From assembly GCF_002095575.1 (NCBI RefSeq), contig NZ_MLJJ01000033.1:1-45940 (forward strand): a stretch of 45,940 bases of DNA, read 5' to 3'. Shown here one piece after another: positions 1 through 10,918 of the stretch. The notes beneath the pieces are model-generated. The model ran no database searches. It saw only the letters and a program-made list of their open reading frames with translations, and had not been told where the DNA came from. Each line of letters begins with the position of its first letter. Within the stretch, counting starts at the first letter, position 1. The stretch is from Pantoea septica. Its GTDB lineage: Bacteria; Pseudomonadota; Gammaproteobacteria; Enterobacterales; Enterobacteriaceae. Both the position numbers and the translations under genes were made by a program.

Positions 1-15
1 GTTGGGACCATTACC
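1..15 (+). mobile_element. Terminal 15 bp of an IS1-family element
   Basis: The first 15 bases, GTTGGGACCATTACC, are the exact reverse complement of positions 45869-45883, where a longer piece of IS1 is recognisable. They match the outer tip of the IS1 right inverted repeat (recalled E. coli IS1 end: GTTGGAGTCATTACC). The rest of this copy lies outside the window. Its orientation is opposite to the copy at the right edge, so both right ends face inward. Confidence 0.75.
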
Positions 16-48
16 CAAATACTGAACCTGCAACTCACCGGCTTTAAA

Positions 49-1311
49 TCAGGCTTTGGCTAAAAATCGCGCCCGCCAGGGCTTAAGTACCCATATGGCA
101 AGTAAAGCACAGGCAATGTCCAGAGTAATGGCGCTACCAAATACTATGCTCCAGTTATGCATATGCTGATAAAGCAATGCCGCTACGGGACCACCGAATA
201 TAGAACCAATACCCTGAGAAATATAGAGCCAACCGTAATTCTCCGTAGCGAAGCGAGTGCCAAAGGTGTCCGTTAAGGTTGCCGGGAATAAAGAAAATAT
301 CTCTCCCCAGCCAAAGAAAACTACGCCGGAAAGTAAAACAAATAACACAGGATCACTTTTACATAACAGCCACAACGTCATAGCAATGCCTTCAAGACCA
401 AAAGCAAAAAACATCATTTTTTCACGACCAATACGATCGGAAATGTAACCACAAAAGGGCCGTGTAAGGCCATTCATCAAGCGGTCTATGGTCATGGCCA
501 AGGGTAAAGCCGCCATCCCCAAAATTGTTATTGAAGTGATGCCAAAGTCTTCAGCAAATATAGCCATCTGTGACGTAACCATAAGTCCTGATGTAGACAT
601 CATGGTCATCATGATAAACATCAGCCAGAATATGGGCTGCCGTAGCATTTCTTTTGAGCTGAAACTTTTGGGAGCGTCAGCTGATCGCTGCCCTGCGCGC
701 GATTCAATACTATCTTTTGGCATCCTTAGCCCCTGGCTGGCAATAAATCCAACGGATGCCATCATAATGCCAAACTGCCAAAACGTCTTTTCCAGTCCTG
801 CTGTAGCGAGCGAGGCGGTGACGGGAAAGGTTGTTAAAATGGCCCCCATTCCATAACCTGCTGCCACCATGCCCGTTGCAAATCCTCTTTTTTCAGGGAA
901 CCAGCGAACCATTAATCCGACCACACCGATATAAACGATGCCCGTGCCAAGACCACCAATTACTCCATAATAAAGGTAGAGTTCAAAAAGCGAGTCAAGC
1001 CGTGAGACGAGCATCCAGCTAATACCGGCCATCAGCGTCCCGATGGTGATAAGCACGCGCGGGCCAAAACGGTCAATTAATTTTCCCTGAAGCGGGGAGA
1101 AAAACGTCTGAAGGATGATTAAAAGTGAAAAGGTGATCTGAATTTCTGCCAGTGGCGCGTGTAATTTTTCCATCAAAGGTCGGGTAAAAAGCGCCCAGAC
1201 ATATTGCGGGCTGGAGATTGAAATCATACACACCAACCCCAAAAAGAGTTGCGCCCATTTCTTTCTGTAGTGGGAAACCTCTACCTCTGATAATACTGAA
1301 CTTGACATCAT
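49..1311 (-). CDS. MFS transporter, oxalate/formate antiporter (OFA) family
   Basis: This is an inner-membrane secondary transporter of the major facilitator superfamily. About 420 residues carry roughly twelve hydrophobic segments. The loop between segments 2 and 3 reads GKLIDRFGPR, a typical MFS loop motif, and the ALFTRPLMEKL and WFPEKRGFATGM stretches resemble OFA members such as OxlT and YhjX. The substrate is probably a small carboxylate, but the sequence cannot fix it. A longer frame opens at 1332. I prefer the ATGATG at 1311/1308 because GGAG (1316-1319) lies 4-7 nt upstream, whereas the 1332 ATG has no ribosome binding site. The stop is only 34 bp from the IS1 end and the reading frame looks intact. 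Neighbours give no pathway hint. Confidence 0.85.
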   Translation of the reverse strand: MMSSSVLSEVEVSHYRKKWAQLFLGLVCMISISSPQYVWALFTRPLMEKLHAPLAEIQITFSLLIILQTFFSPLQGKLIDRFGPRVLITIGTLMAGISWMLVSRLDSLFELYLYYGVIGGLGTGIVYIGVVGLMVRWFPEKRGFATGMVAAGYGMGAILTTFPVTASLATAGLEKTFWQFGIMMASVGFIASQGLRMPKDSIESRAGQRSADAPKSFSSKEMLRQPIFWLMFIMMTMMSTSGLMVTSQMAIFAEDFGITSITILGMAALPLAMTIDRLMNGLTRPFCGYISDRIGREKMMFFAFGLEGIAMTLWLLCKSDPVLFVLLSGVVFFGWGEIFSLFPATLTDTFGTRFATENYGWLYISQGIGSIFGGPVAALLYQHMHNWSIVFGSAITLDIACALLAIWVLKPWRARFLAKA

Positions 1312-1776
1312 CACACTCCGGCTTAAACGCATTTTACTTTTTAAAGCATTTACCGTGCCATGCCTGATCAGAACGCTAATATCGCTGTTTTATAGAAATT
1401 TAATATACATGAGGAAGATTCTTGCCCTAAAATGTGGCGTCTCGCATCAAAAATGTGCGAGTGAATATATTTACAGCGTTACCAGAGCTCATCTCCCCAA
1501 ACAAACTGTTACGCAAAGTGATGGTTTACATGTTTATCTATTTTTTTGCGCGAAAATATTGCACATTTTAGCTAGCAGATTGTGATTTATTTTTTTACAA
1601 ATACCTTACTTCAGCGTTTAATGTAGTTGTTACAAGGAAAAAATAAATTTCACTTTTGCTGACTTGCTTTTGAACAATTTGCACCCCTCCCAATCCTCTC
1701 CTACGCTTTTCCCCCTGAACACATAAAACCTATTGCGACTACGATCGCCTTTTTAAGCTGTAAAGGAGGAAAGTAA
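1312..1776. other. AT-rich divergent intergenic region
   Basis: This region separates the divergent MFS and aldo/keto reductase genes and must hold both promoters. It is clearly richer in A and T than the flanking genes. A short hairpin (CTCGCA / TGCGAG, 1441-1461, nine-base loop) is visible. A frame of about 76 codons on the plus strand (1355-1585) has no convincing ribosome binding site and no recognisable motif, and I do not call it. I could not assign -35/-10 boxes with confidence. Confidence 0.4.
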
Positions 1777-2862
1777 ATGCAATACCGTAAACTGGGCCAC
1801 TCGGGCCTGCTGGTCTCGAAATTCGTGCTGGGCACCGTGCCGTTCGGCGGCAAAGCCGGCTTTGAAAAAACCGGCAACGTTAACGCCAGCGAAGCGCGCC
1901 GCTTTATCGATATCGCGCTAGATCACGGCGTTAATATGATCGACACCGCCGATCTCTATTCGATGGGCGGCGCGGAAGAGGTGGTCGGCGAAGCGCTCGG
2001 CGATAAACGTGACAAGGTCATTCTGGCGAGCAAAGCGCGCAGCCCGCTGGGCGATGGCCCGAATGAGAGCGGCGCCAGCCGTTACCATCTCGTCAAAGCG
2101 TGCGAAGCGAGCCTGCGCCGCCTGAAAACCGACCACATCGACCTTTATCAGATCCATAACTGGGATGGCGTCACCTCGGTTGAAGAGACGCTGCGCGCGC
2201 TGGAAGATCTGGTGAAAAGCGGCAAAATTCGCTACTTCGGCACCTCCAACTACACCGCTTGGCAGATGATGAAGACGTTAGGCTGCGCCAGCGAACAGCA
2301 GCTGCTCAAGCCCGTCAGCCAGCAAATCTACTACACGCCGGAATCGCGCGAAGCGGAGTTCGAGCTGCTGCCGATGGCGATCGACCAGCAGATCGGCACG
2401 CTGATCTGGGGGCCGCTGGGCGAAGGCCTGCTGACCGGCGCGGTCAGTCGTCACGGTAAAGCGCCGGAATCCACGCGTCAGGGCAGCGGCTGGCCGGAAC
2501 CCTACGTGCACGATATGGAGCACGCCTATAACGTTATCGAGGTGCTGGAGCAGGTCGGCAAAGAGATTAACGCCTCTATCGCGCAGGTCTGCCTGGCCTG
2601 GCTGGCGGAGCGTCCCGGCGTCAGCGCGCTGATCGTCGGCAACCGCAGCGAAACGCATCTGCGTGAAAACCTCAACGCCTTCGAGCTTACCCTGAGCGAT
2701 GAGCAGCGCCAGCGCATTGAGCGCGTGACGCGTCCGGCGCCGCGCTATCCCTACTGGCACCGCTTCACCAGCGGCATGGACCGTATCGATCCGGCAGAGC
2801 AACCCTTCCTGAACGAGTACCGTCAGACCCTCGACGAACGTAAAGATCAGGCGCAGAAATAA
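1777..2862 (+). CDS. Aldo/keto reductase
   Basis: This is a cytosolic NAD(P)H-dependent oxidoreductase of the AKR superfamily, 361 residues, with a (beta/alpha)8 fold. The catalytic tetrad is visible as Asp56 and Tyr61 (IDTADLY), Lys86 (VILASKA) and His127 (DLYQIHNWD). The KIRYFGTSNYTAWQM stretch and the C-terminal ALIVGNRSETHLREN cofactor-binding segment are also typical. The length and the N-terminal QYRKLGHSGLLVSKFVLGT suggest the YajO/Tas-like bacterial group. AAGGAGGA at 1763-1770, six bases before ATG, is a near-perfect ribosome binding site. The gene is monocistronic, followed by a hairpin. The physiological substrate cannot be told from sequence. Confidence 0.9.
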   Translation: MQYRKLGHSGLLVSKFVLGTVPFGGKAGFEKTGNVNASEARRFIDIALDHGVNMIDTADLYSMGGAEEVVGEALGDKRDKVILASKARSPLGDGPNESGASRYHLVKACEASLRRLKTDHIDLYQIHNWDGVTSVEETLRALEDLVKSGKIRYFGTSNYTAWQMMKTLGCASEQQLLKPVSQQIYYTPESREAEFELLPMAIDQQIGTLIWGPLGEGLLTGAVSRHGKAPESTRQGSGWPEPYVHDMEHAYNVIEVLEQVGKEINASIAQVCLAWLAERPGVSALIVGNRSETHLRENLNAFELTLSDEQRQRIERVTRPAPRYPYWHRFTSGMDRIDPAEQPFLNEYRQTLDERKDQAQK

Positions 2863-2869
2863 GCCGCAC

Positions 2870-2903
2870 GCTGGCCGCGCGATGTGGCCAGCCTTTATCT
2901 TTA
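2870..2903 (+). terminator. Probable terminator of the aldo/keto reductase gene
   Basis: GCTGGCC (2870-2876) and GGCCAGC (2886-2892) form a perfect 7-bp stem with a nine-base loop. A T-rich tail CTTTATCTTTAT follows. It lies 8 bp after the stop codon. Confidence 0.6.
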
Positions 2904-2931
2904 TGCCGTAAGCACCTCTTTCAGCACAAAT

Positions 2932-2955
2932 AAAAACGGCGGCCCGAAGGCCGCC
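2932..2955 (-). terminator. Rho-independent terminator of malEFG
   Basis: Read on the minus strand, GGCGGCC-TTCG-GGCCGCC (2955-2938) forms a 7-bp GC stem with a stable TTCG tetraloop. It is followed by G and a run of T (2936-2932), then more T/A. It lies about 58 nt past the malG stop. Confidence 0.85.
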
Positions 2956-3013
2956 AAAAACCCTCAACTATGGTTAGTATTGAGGAAGCAGTGGCACTGC
3001 AATGATGAAGAGA

Positions 3014-3904
3014 TTAGCCCTTAACGCCGCCCGCCGTCAGGCCGCTGACCAGCCAGCGCTGCGCCAGCAGGAATACCAGCGTGATCGGGATGGCGGAGAG
3101 CACGGCGGCGGCGGCAAAGTCGCCCCACAGATAGTTCTGCGGGTTGAGATACTGCTGCATCCCCACCGCCAGGGTATAGCTGTTGACGTCCCGCAGCAGC
3201 AGCGAAGCAACCGGCACTTCCGTTACCGCGGCGATAAACGCCAGAATAAACACCACCGCCAGGATCGGCACCGACAGCGGCAAGAGCACCAGCCGGAACG
3301 CTTGCCACGGCGTCGCGCCGTCCAGCGCGGCCGCCTCTTCAAGCGAGCCGTCGATGGTTTCGAAATAGCCTTTAATCGTCCAGACGTGCAGCGCGATACC
3401 GCCCAGGTAGGCGAAAATCACGCCGCCGTGCGTATTCAGCCCCAGGAAGGGCAGATACTGCCCCAGCCGATCAAATAAAGCATAAAGCGCCACCAGCGAA
3501 AGCACAGCCGGGAACATCTGAAAAATCAGCATCCCTTTCAACAGGCTGGCGCGTCCGGCGAAGCGCATGCGAGCAAAAGCATAGGCGCAGGTGGTGGAAA
3601 GCGCCACTATGCCGAGCGCGCTGATGCCGGCGATCTTCACCGAGTTCCACAGCCACAGCAGCACCGGGAACGGCGGCGGCGTGACGCGGCCGTCGGCATG
3701 GGTCACGCTGATGCCCAGCGCCAGCCGCCAGTGCTCCCAGGAGATTTGCTCCGGGATCAGGCTGCCGGTGGCGAAGTTGCCCGCGCGCAGCGAGATCGCC
3801 ACCACCATCAGCAGCGGGAAAAGAATCGCGGCGATAAACGCCAGCAGCAGCAGATGGGTCAGCAGCAGACGCAGCTTCTGCGATTTAGGTTGTACTATAG
3901 CCAT
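3014..3904 (-). CDS. malG: Maltose ABC transporter permease MalG
   Basis: This is one of the two inner-membrane subunits of the MalFGK2 maltose/maltodextrin importer. It has 296 residues, the same length as E. coli MalG, with six hydrophobic segments. The EAA loop that docks onto the ATPase is clear near residues 190-210 ([18 protein letters not shown]). The end [10 protein letters not shown] matches the known MalG C-terminus. It follows malF by 9 bp and precedes a strong terminator, so it is last in malEFG. The product works with MalF and MalK and receives sugar from MalE. Confidence 0.97.
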   Translation of the reverse strand: MAIVQPKSQKLRLLLTHLLLLAFIAAILFPLLMVVAISLRAGNFATGSLIPEQISWEHWRLALGISVTHADGRVTPPPFPVLLWLWNSVKIAGISALGIVALSTTCAYAFARMRFAGRASLLKGMLIFQMFPAVLSLVALYALFDRLGQYLPFLGLNTHGGVIFAYLGGIALHVWTIKGYFETIDGSLEEAAALDGATPWQAFRLVLLPLSVPILAVVFILAFIAAVTEVPVASLLLRDVNSYTLAVGMQQYLNPQNYLWGDFAAAAVLSAIPITLVFLLAQRWLVSGLTAGGVKG

Positions 3905-3913
3905 AACGCCTCC

Positions 3914-5446
3914 TTAGTCGAACTTCATCCGCACGGCTTTCAGGTTAATCACCGCCAGCGCGCCCACCAGCAGGAAGATCAGGGTGGCGATCGCCGCCGC
4001 CAGACCAAAGTCCTGTCCGCCGCCGCCCTCGAAGGCGATGCGCCACGTATAGTTCACCAGCAGATCGGTATAGCCCGCCGGCGTGGTGGTGCCAAGGCGA
4101 TCGGGGCCGCCGTTGGTCAGCAGCTGCACCAGCACGAAGTTGTTAAAGTTAAAGGCGAAGCTGGCGATCATCAGCGGCATCAGCGGCTTCAGCAGCAGCG
4201 GCAGGGTAATCAGAAAGAAATTCTGCATCGGCCCCGCGCCATCCATCGCCGAGGCTTCGTAGAGATCGTCTGGAATCGCCTTCAGCAGCCCCATGCAGAG
4301 GATCATCATATAGGGATAGCCCAGCCAGGTATTGACGATAACCAGCATGGCGCGCGCCAGCAGCGGGTCGCTGAACCAGGCGGGCTGCAGGCCGAACAGG
4401 GCGTTGAGCAGCACGTTGATCTCGCCGAAGCTCTGGTTAAACAGCCCCTTGAAAATCAGTATCGAAATAAAGGCCGGTACGGCGTAGGGCAGGATCAGCA
4501 TCACGCGATAAATCGCTTTGCCTTTCAGCGCCTCCCACTGCACCAGACAGGCGAGCACCATGCCGACGGCGACGGTCAGCGCCACGGTCAGCAGGGAGAA
4601 GAGCAGCGTCCAGCCGAAAATCGCCAGGAAGGGCTTCTGGATGCCTTCGTCGGTGAAGACGCGCACAAAGTTCTTCCAGCCTGCGCCAACCGTAAAGCCC
4701 GGGCTGAGCTGCTCGCTGCCCCAGCTGCCGTCGGCGTTGACGCGCTGGAAGAAGCCGGTTTGATCGTTCGCCTGATAGATCTCGCCGCTCTGCTGATTTT
4801 TCAGCCGCTGGTCGGCGGTGAGCTGATAGAGCGGCCGCGTGCCGGAGAACTGCCGCAGCGAACTCATCACCAGTTCGCGGCCGTCCGGCAGCCTGGCGCG
4901 GAGTTGACTGAGCGCCTGCCGGTTGCCGGTGACGACCTTCAGCGTCGCGCGCTGGCCCGCCGGCGGCGCGGCAGGGGTCATGCTGAGCTGCTGTTCGCCG
5001 CCAAAAGCGAACGGCGGCGAGACATAGCTCTCGCTGTCAGCGGAGAGCACCAGCTGCCAGCGATCGCCCGCAGGATAGAGCGCGAAGTTCATTCCCGCGC
5101 CGTCCTGATACTGACGGCTCAGCAACACCTGCTGCGCGCGCGCCTGGGTCAGCTGGTTGGTGCTGCTGTAGTTGGTAAAGGCGATCGCCACGGTACAGGC
5201 GAGGGGAAAGAGCACAAACAGCGCCATCCCGGCGAGACCGGGATAAACGTAGCGCCAGGCGTAGGCGCGCCGGTTAGCGTAGATCCAGATGCCCGCCGCG
5301 CTAACGATCAGCGTCAGCAGCGCAAACAGATATTCGCCCTGCGCATACATCAGCACCAGAAGGTAGCCGACCAGCAGACAGCAGATCCCGACGAGAACGC
5401 GCTTCAGCAGCTGGCCCGCGCCTCCTGTTTTCGGTTTTCCTGACAT
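3914..5446 (-). CDS. malF: Maltose ABC transporter permease MalF
   Basis: This is the larger permease subunit of the maltose importer, 510 residues against 514 in E. coli. It shows MalF-specific architecture: N-terminal transmembrane helices, a large periplasmic P2 domain (about residues 90-270, with many Tyr, Ser and Gly), then further helices. The EAA loop near residue 400 reads YEASAMDGAGPMQNFFLI. The second gene of malEFG, it starts 59 nt after malE. That gap contains a hairpin which probably lowers its expression relative to malE, as in other enterobacteria. Confidence 0.97.
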   Translation of the reverse strand: MSGKPKTGGAGQLLKRVLVGICCLLVGYLLVLMYAQGEYLFALLTLIVSAAGIWIYANRRAYAWRYVYPGLAGMALFVLFPLACTVAIAFTNYSSTNQLTQARAQQVLLSRQYQDGAGMNFALYPAGDRWQLVLSADSESYVSPPFAFGGEQQLSMTPAAPPAGQRATLKVVTGNRQALSQLRARLPDGRELVMSSLRQFSGTRPLYQLTADQRLKNQQSGEIYQANDQTGFFQRVNADGSWGSEQLSPGFTVGAGWKNFVRVFTDEGIQKPFLAIFGWTLLFSLLTVALTVAVGMVLACLVQWEALKGKAIYRVMLILPYAVPAFISILIFKGLFNQSFGEINVLLNALFGLQPAWFSDPLLARAMLVIVNTWLGYPYMMILCMGLLKAIPDDLYEASAMDGAGPMQNFFLITLPLLLKPLMPLMIASFAFNFNNFVLVQLLTNGGPDRLGTTTPAGYTDLLVNYTWRIAFEGGGGQDFGLAAAIATLIFLLVGALAVINLKAVRMKFD

Positions 5447-5474
5447 GATTCGGTGTTCCTTAACAACCAGTGGT

Positions 5475-5494
5475 AAGCCGGCGCGAACCGGCTT
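5475..5494 (-). other. Intercistronic hairpin between malE and malF
   Basis: AAGCCGG and CCGGCTT form a 7-bp stem around the six-base loop CGCGAA, with no T tract. A structure here would be expected to protect malE mRNA 3' ends or reduce read-through, giving more binding protein than permease. The role is inferred from the well-studied E. coli operon. Confidence 0.55.
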
Positions 5495-5505
5495 TGGGAG
5501 AGGCG

Positions 5506-6696
5506 TTACTTGTTCAGGCGCGCCTGCGCGTCTTTCAGTGCGGCATCGACGCTCTGACGTCCGCTCAGGGCGTTAAGCGTGGCGGTGCGCATCGCATACC
5601 AGAAGGCCGCCATCTGCGGGATATTCGGCATGATGTCGCCGCTGCGCGCGTTGTTCATGGTAGCGGCGATGCGCTCATCTTTTTCCAGCGCCTGCTGGAA
5701 CGACTTCAGCGTGACTGCGCCCAGCGGTTTGTCTTTATTCACCGCGTCCAGACCGGCATCGGTCAGCAGGTAGTTCTCAAGGAACTCTTTCGCCAGCTCT
5801 TTATTCGGGCTGGCGGCGTTGATGCCCGCGCTCAGCACGCCGACGAAGGTTTTCGACGGTTTGCCGTTCAGGGTCGGCAGCAGCGTGACGCCGTAGTTGA
5901 TGCCGCTCTTGTCGATATTGCTCCAGGCCCAGGGACCGTTGATGGTCATCGCGGTCTGGCCTTTATTGAACGCCGCTTCGGCGATGGAGTAGTCGGTGTC
6001 GGCGTTGAGGGTTTTGGCTTTAACCTGATCGACCAGGAACTGCATGCCCGCTTTCGCGCCGGCGTTATCTACGCCGGTATCTTTGACGTCGTAGCCGCTG
6101 TCGCTCTTTTTAAAGGCGTAAGCGCCGCCTGCAGCCAGCAGCGGCCAGGTGAAGTAGGGTTCCTGCAGGTTGAACATAATGGCGCTCTTGCCTTTGGCGC
6201 GCAGCTGTTTGTCGACGGCCGCCATCTCTTCCCAGCTTTTCGGCGGGTTAGGCAGCAGGTCTTTGTTGTAGATCAGCGACAGCGATTCCACTGACACCGG
6301 GTAGCCGATCAGCTTGCCGTTAAAGCGCACCGCGTCCCAGGTAAAAGGAAAGAGCTTCTCCTGGAAGCTTTTATCCGGCGAGATCTCCGCCAGCAGCCCC
6401 GACTGGGCATAGCCGCCGAAGCGGTCGTGCGCCCAGAAGATAATGTCCGGGCCGTCGCCGGTGGCGGCCACCTGCGGATATTTCTCTTCCATTTTATCCG
6501 GATGCTCGACCGTGACTTTAATGCCGGTATCCTGCTCGAACTTCTTACCCACTTCGGCCAGCCCGTTATAGCCTTTATCGCCGTTGATCCAGATAACCAG
6601 TTTTCCCTCTTCGATCTTCGCGATTGCCGAGGCCGAAAACAGCATGGCCGTAAGGGCGGAAAGGGCAAAAATGCGTGCGCCGGTTTTCATTGTCAT
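5506..6696 (-). CDS. malE: Periplasmic maltose/maltodextrin-binding protein MalE
   Basis: This is the secreted high-affinity binding protein that delivers maltodextrins to MalFGK2 and, in E. coli, also to chemoreceptor Tar. It has 396 residues, identical in length to E. coli MalE. The signal peptide is visible: MTMKTGARI, a hydrophobic core, and cleavage after SASAIA (about residue 26), leaving mature [19 protein letters not shown]. The characteristic ligand-pocket segments WEEMAA, YAFK and [14 protein letters not shown] are present. It is the first gene of malEFG and its promoter is divergent from malK. Confidence 0.98.
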   Translation of the reverse strand: MTMKTGARIFALSALTAMLFSASAIAKIEEGKLVIWINGDKGYNGLAEVGKKFEQDTGIKVTVEHPDKMEEKYPQVAATGDGPDIIFWAHDRFGGYAQSGLLAEISPDKSFQEKLFPFTWDAVRFNGKLIGYPVSVESLSLIYNKDLLPNPPKSWEEMAAVDKQLRAKGKSAIMFNLQEPYFTWPLLAAGGAYAFKKSDSGYDVKDTGVDNAGAKAGMQFLVDQVKAKTLNADTDYSIAEAAFNKGQTAMTINGPWAWSNIDKSGINYGVTLLPTLNGKPSKTFVGVLSAGINAASPNKELAKEFLENYLLTDAGLDAVNKDKPLGAVTLKSFQQALEKDERIAATMNNARSGDIMPNIPQMAAFWYAMRTATLNALSGRQSVDAALKDAQARLNK

Positions 6697-6760
6697 AACT
6701 CCATCCTGTTAGCGGAAACGGAAATCGTTTTCCCGCACATTGTGACCATCCGCCGCTGCT

Positions 6761-6770
6761 TCTCATCCTC
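6761..6770 (-). promoter_or_regulatory. MalT box-like site, malE side
   Basis: Read on the minus strand the bases are GAGGATGAGA, 8 of 10 matching GGGGA(T/G)GAGG. It lies 65 bp upstream of the malE start. Confidence 0.5.
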
Positions 6771-6863
6771 CCGCGCTCTACGCCTGCCGACGCTAAGCCG
6801 TGATCTCCGTTGCAAAACCGGGCGGTTATCACGGTCTGGCGCACACTCCGGTCGCCGCGACTC

Positions 6864-6879
6864 TGCGCAGTCGATCACA
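6864..6879. promoter_or_regulatory. CRP-like site in the mal divergent region
   Basis: TGCGC-AGTCGA-TCACA has a perfect right half-site and a degenerate left half-site at the correct six-base spacing. It sits between the malE-side and malK-side MalT boxes. CRP control of this region is established in E. coli; this exact site is inferred. Confidence 0.45.
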
Positions 6880-6924
6880 AAAAACCGCGCGCCGCTGCCG
6901 TTGCAGGGAGAGGCGCGGCGATCT

Positions 6925-6944
6925 CCTCCTCCTCTCTCATCCCC
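6925..6944 (-). promoter_or_regulatory. Two abutting MalT box-like sites
   Basis: On the minus strand 6944-6935 reads GGGGATGAGA and 6934-6925 reads GAGGAGGAGG. Each matches 9 of 10 bases of the MalT box, in direct repeat without a gap. This spacing is typical of cooperative MalT binding. Confidence 0.65.
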
Positions 6945-7058
6945 CAGCTAAAGCGCCTGCGGCGGAGGATGCGCGCGCCCGGAACCTTTCCCATAGTGGA
7001 CGCCGGAGTCTGCCTGCGGCGATGCAGGCAAGAATGAGCAAGCGGAGAGGAAAGCATC

Positions 7059-8168
<1,110 letters not shown>

Positions 8169-8206
8169 CCCTGCAAAACAATAAAAGCAATGATCTCAGG
8201 AGATAG

Positions 8207-9511
<1,305 letters not shown>

Positions 9512-9539
9512 ACCGTACCGACCTGTAACGCAAACGGCC

Positions 9540-9560
9540 GCCGTGCGTTCAGCGCACGGC
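9540..9560 (+). other. Intercistronic hairpin between lamB and malM
   Basis: GCCGTGCG-TTCAG-CGCACGGC forms a perfect 8-bp stem followed by GCTTTCT. The T tract is too weak for a full terminator. It could partly attenuate malM or stabilise lamB mRNA. Confidence 0.6.
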
Positions 9561-9629
9561 GCTTTCTGAGCAGCCGCGGCCATTGCCTGGCTTCAGCGGC
9601 TGTCCGACAGCCTGTTGAGAATATAAAAA

Positions 9630-10544
9630 ATGAAAAAGAAAACGCTTACCGCACTCTGTCTGAGCGCCGCGCTGCTGACGAGCCTCGCCCTGCCAGCGCA
9701 TGCTGAAATTAACCTGGTGCCGCAGGATCTCTCCGCCGCGCCGACGATCCCGAACGCGAGCCTGCAGCGACTGAGCTGGCAGCCCGTCGACACCTCGCGC
9801 CCGCAGAGCATCTCGCTGTCGCAGAGCGGCACGCAGCTTGACGTCAGCGGCATCACCGGTCCGGTCGCCGCGTTTAGCCTGCCTGCCAGCCAGGGCGAGC
9901 TGACGGTGACGCTGAGCAGCGAAGTGGCGCACAATCAGGTATTCGCCCCCAATGTGCTTGTGCTCGACGAGAACCTGCGTCCCGCCGCCTGGTTCCCGAG
10001 CCGCTTTTTTACCTATCAACAGCCGGGCGTGATGAGCGCCGACCGCCTGGAAGGGGTGATGAAGCTGACGCCGGCGCTGGGCCAGCAAAAAATCTATCTG
10101 CTGGTATTCACCACCGCGCAGGATCTCGGCCAGACCACCACGCTGGTGGATCCGGCGAAAGCCTACGCCGGAGGCACCGGCCATGCGGTGCCCGATATTC
10201 CCGATCCGGTCGCGCGTCACGGCGTGGACGGCAAAATAAAGCTGAAAGTCTCCACCAGCTCCGCCTCCTCGATTCTGGTCGGCCCGCTGTTCGGCTCCTC
10301 AGGTCCGGCGCCGGTTACGGTCGGCAGCACCCAGCCGGTTGCGCAGGCGGCGGCACGCACCGCGCCCGCCGCGCCGTCGGCGCCGCTGGTGGACGATACC
10401 GAAAGTTACTTTAATCAGAGCATCCGTCAGGCGGTGGATCAGGGCAATATCGATAAAGCCCTCAAGCTGCTGGACGAGGCGGAACGCCTGGGTTCGACGT
10501 CGGCGCGCAAAACCTTTATCAGCAGTGTTAAAGGCAAGGGGTGA
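9630..10544 (+). CDS. malM: Maltose operon periplasmic protein MalM
   Basis: The protein has 304 residues against 306 in E. coli. A signal peptide (MKKKTLTALCLSAALL, ending LPAHA) is followed by a beta-rich domain, an Ala/Pro-rich linker (QPVAQAAARTAPAAPSAP, about residues 232-249) and a short helical C-terminal part (SIRQAVDQGNIDKALKLLDEAERLG). MalM is periplasmic and dispensable for maltose use in E. coli. Its molecular role is not established. It is last gene of malK-lamB-malM and is followed by a strong terminator. Confidence 0.93.
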   Translation: MKKKTLTALCLSAALLTSLALPAHAEINLVPQDLSAAPTIPNASLQRLSWQPVDTSRPQSISLSQSGTQLDVSGITGPVAAFSLPASQGELTVTLSSEVAHNQVFAPNVLVLDENLRPAAWFPSRFFTYQQPGVMSADRLEGVMKLTPALGQQKIYLLVFTTAQDLGQTTTLVDPAKAYAGGTGHAVPDIPDPVARHGVDGKIKLKVSTSSASSILVGPLFGSSGPAPVTVGSTQPVAQAAARTAPAAPSAPLVDDTESYFNQSIRQAVDQGNIDKALKLLDEAERLGSTSARKTFISSVKGKG

Positions 10545-10576
10545 AGCTGCCCCGACAGTGCTGAGTTGCCCCACCT

Positions 10577-10601
10577 GGTGCGCTACGGCGCACCTTTTTT
10601 T
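10577..10601 (+). terminator. Rho-independent terminator of malK-lamB-malM
   Basis: GGTGCGC-TACG-GCGCACC is a perfect 7-bp stem with a four-base loop. A run of seven T follows directly. It lies 32 bp after the malM stop. Confidence 0.93.
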
Positions 10602-10628
10602 ATGGAAAAATAACGTATGAAGGGCGGT

Positions 10629-10666
10629 TATACATCACGCCTTCCTCGGCATATACTTGGCATATG
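10629..10666 (+). promoter_or_regulatory. vapBC promoter with overlapping operator
   Basis: TATACA (10629-10634) and TATACT (10652-10657) form a sigma70-like pair with a 17-bp spacer. The inverted repeat CATAT-N7-ATATG (10650-10666) overlaps the -10 box, and GGCATAT is also repeated directly 11 bp apart. This placement fits autorepression by a VapBC complex. The promoter begins within 30 bp of the malM terminator. Confidence 0.6.
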
Positions 10667-10687
10667 TAAGGATGGGAGGACAAAAAA

Positions 10688-10918
10688 ATGCGTACGGTAT
10701 CGATATTCAAAAACGGTAATAATCGGGCGATTCGCCTGCCGCGCGATCTCGATTTCGACGGCGTAAACGAACTGGAGATTATTCGCGAAGGCGACTCTCT
10801 GATCCTGCGGCCAGTCAAGCCGAGCTGGGGGTCATTTCGCGAGCAAGAAAAGGCTGACGCCGATTTTATGACGGAGCGTGCAGACGTTTTCAGCGATGAA
10901 GGGCGATTTGAGCTGTGA
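10688..10918 (+). CDS. vapB: Antitoxin, AbrB/VapB type
   Basis: A 76-residue protein with an N-terminal swapped-hairpin AbrB/SpoVT DNA-binding fold. RTVSIFKNGNNRAIRLPRDL and ELEIIREGDSLILRPV match VapB antitoxins. The acidic, helical C-terminus (residues 50-76) is where VapB proteins grip their toxin. It represses its own promoter and neutralises VapC. Its stop overlaps the toxin start by four bases (GTGA), so the two are translationally coupled. Confidence 0.9.
   Translation: MRTVSIFKNGNNRAIRLPRDLDFDGVNELEIIREGDSLILRPVKPSWGSFREQEKADADFMTERADVFSDEGRFEL

Larger units (their letters stand above)
6697..7058. promoter_or_regulatory. Divergent malEFG / malK-lamB-malM control region
   Basis: This 362-bp region holds both promoters. 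Three motifs resembling the MalT box GGGGA(T/G)GAGG are visible on the minus strand, plus a CRP-like site, listed separately. That matches the E. coli arrangement, where MalT boxes and CRP sites between malE and malK drive both operons jointly. The malK ribosome binding site is GAGAGGAAAG just before 7059. I could not place transcription starts. Confidence 0.75.

Noticed and set aside
1355..1585. 76-codon plus-strand frame in the divergent region
   Set aside because: No ribosome binding site, AT-rich, low-complexity translation, no family resemblance.
3698..5443. Plus-strand open frame of about 580 codons opposite malF
   Set aside because: It is antisense to a certain malF gene, Gln/Arg/His-rich, and arises from the high GC of malF third positions.
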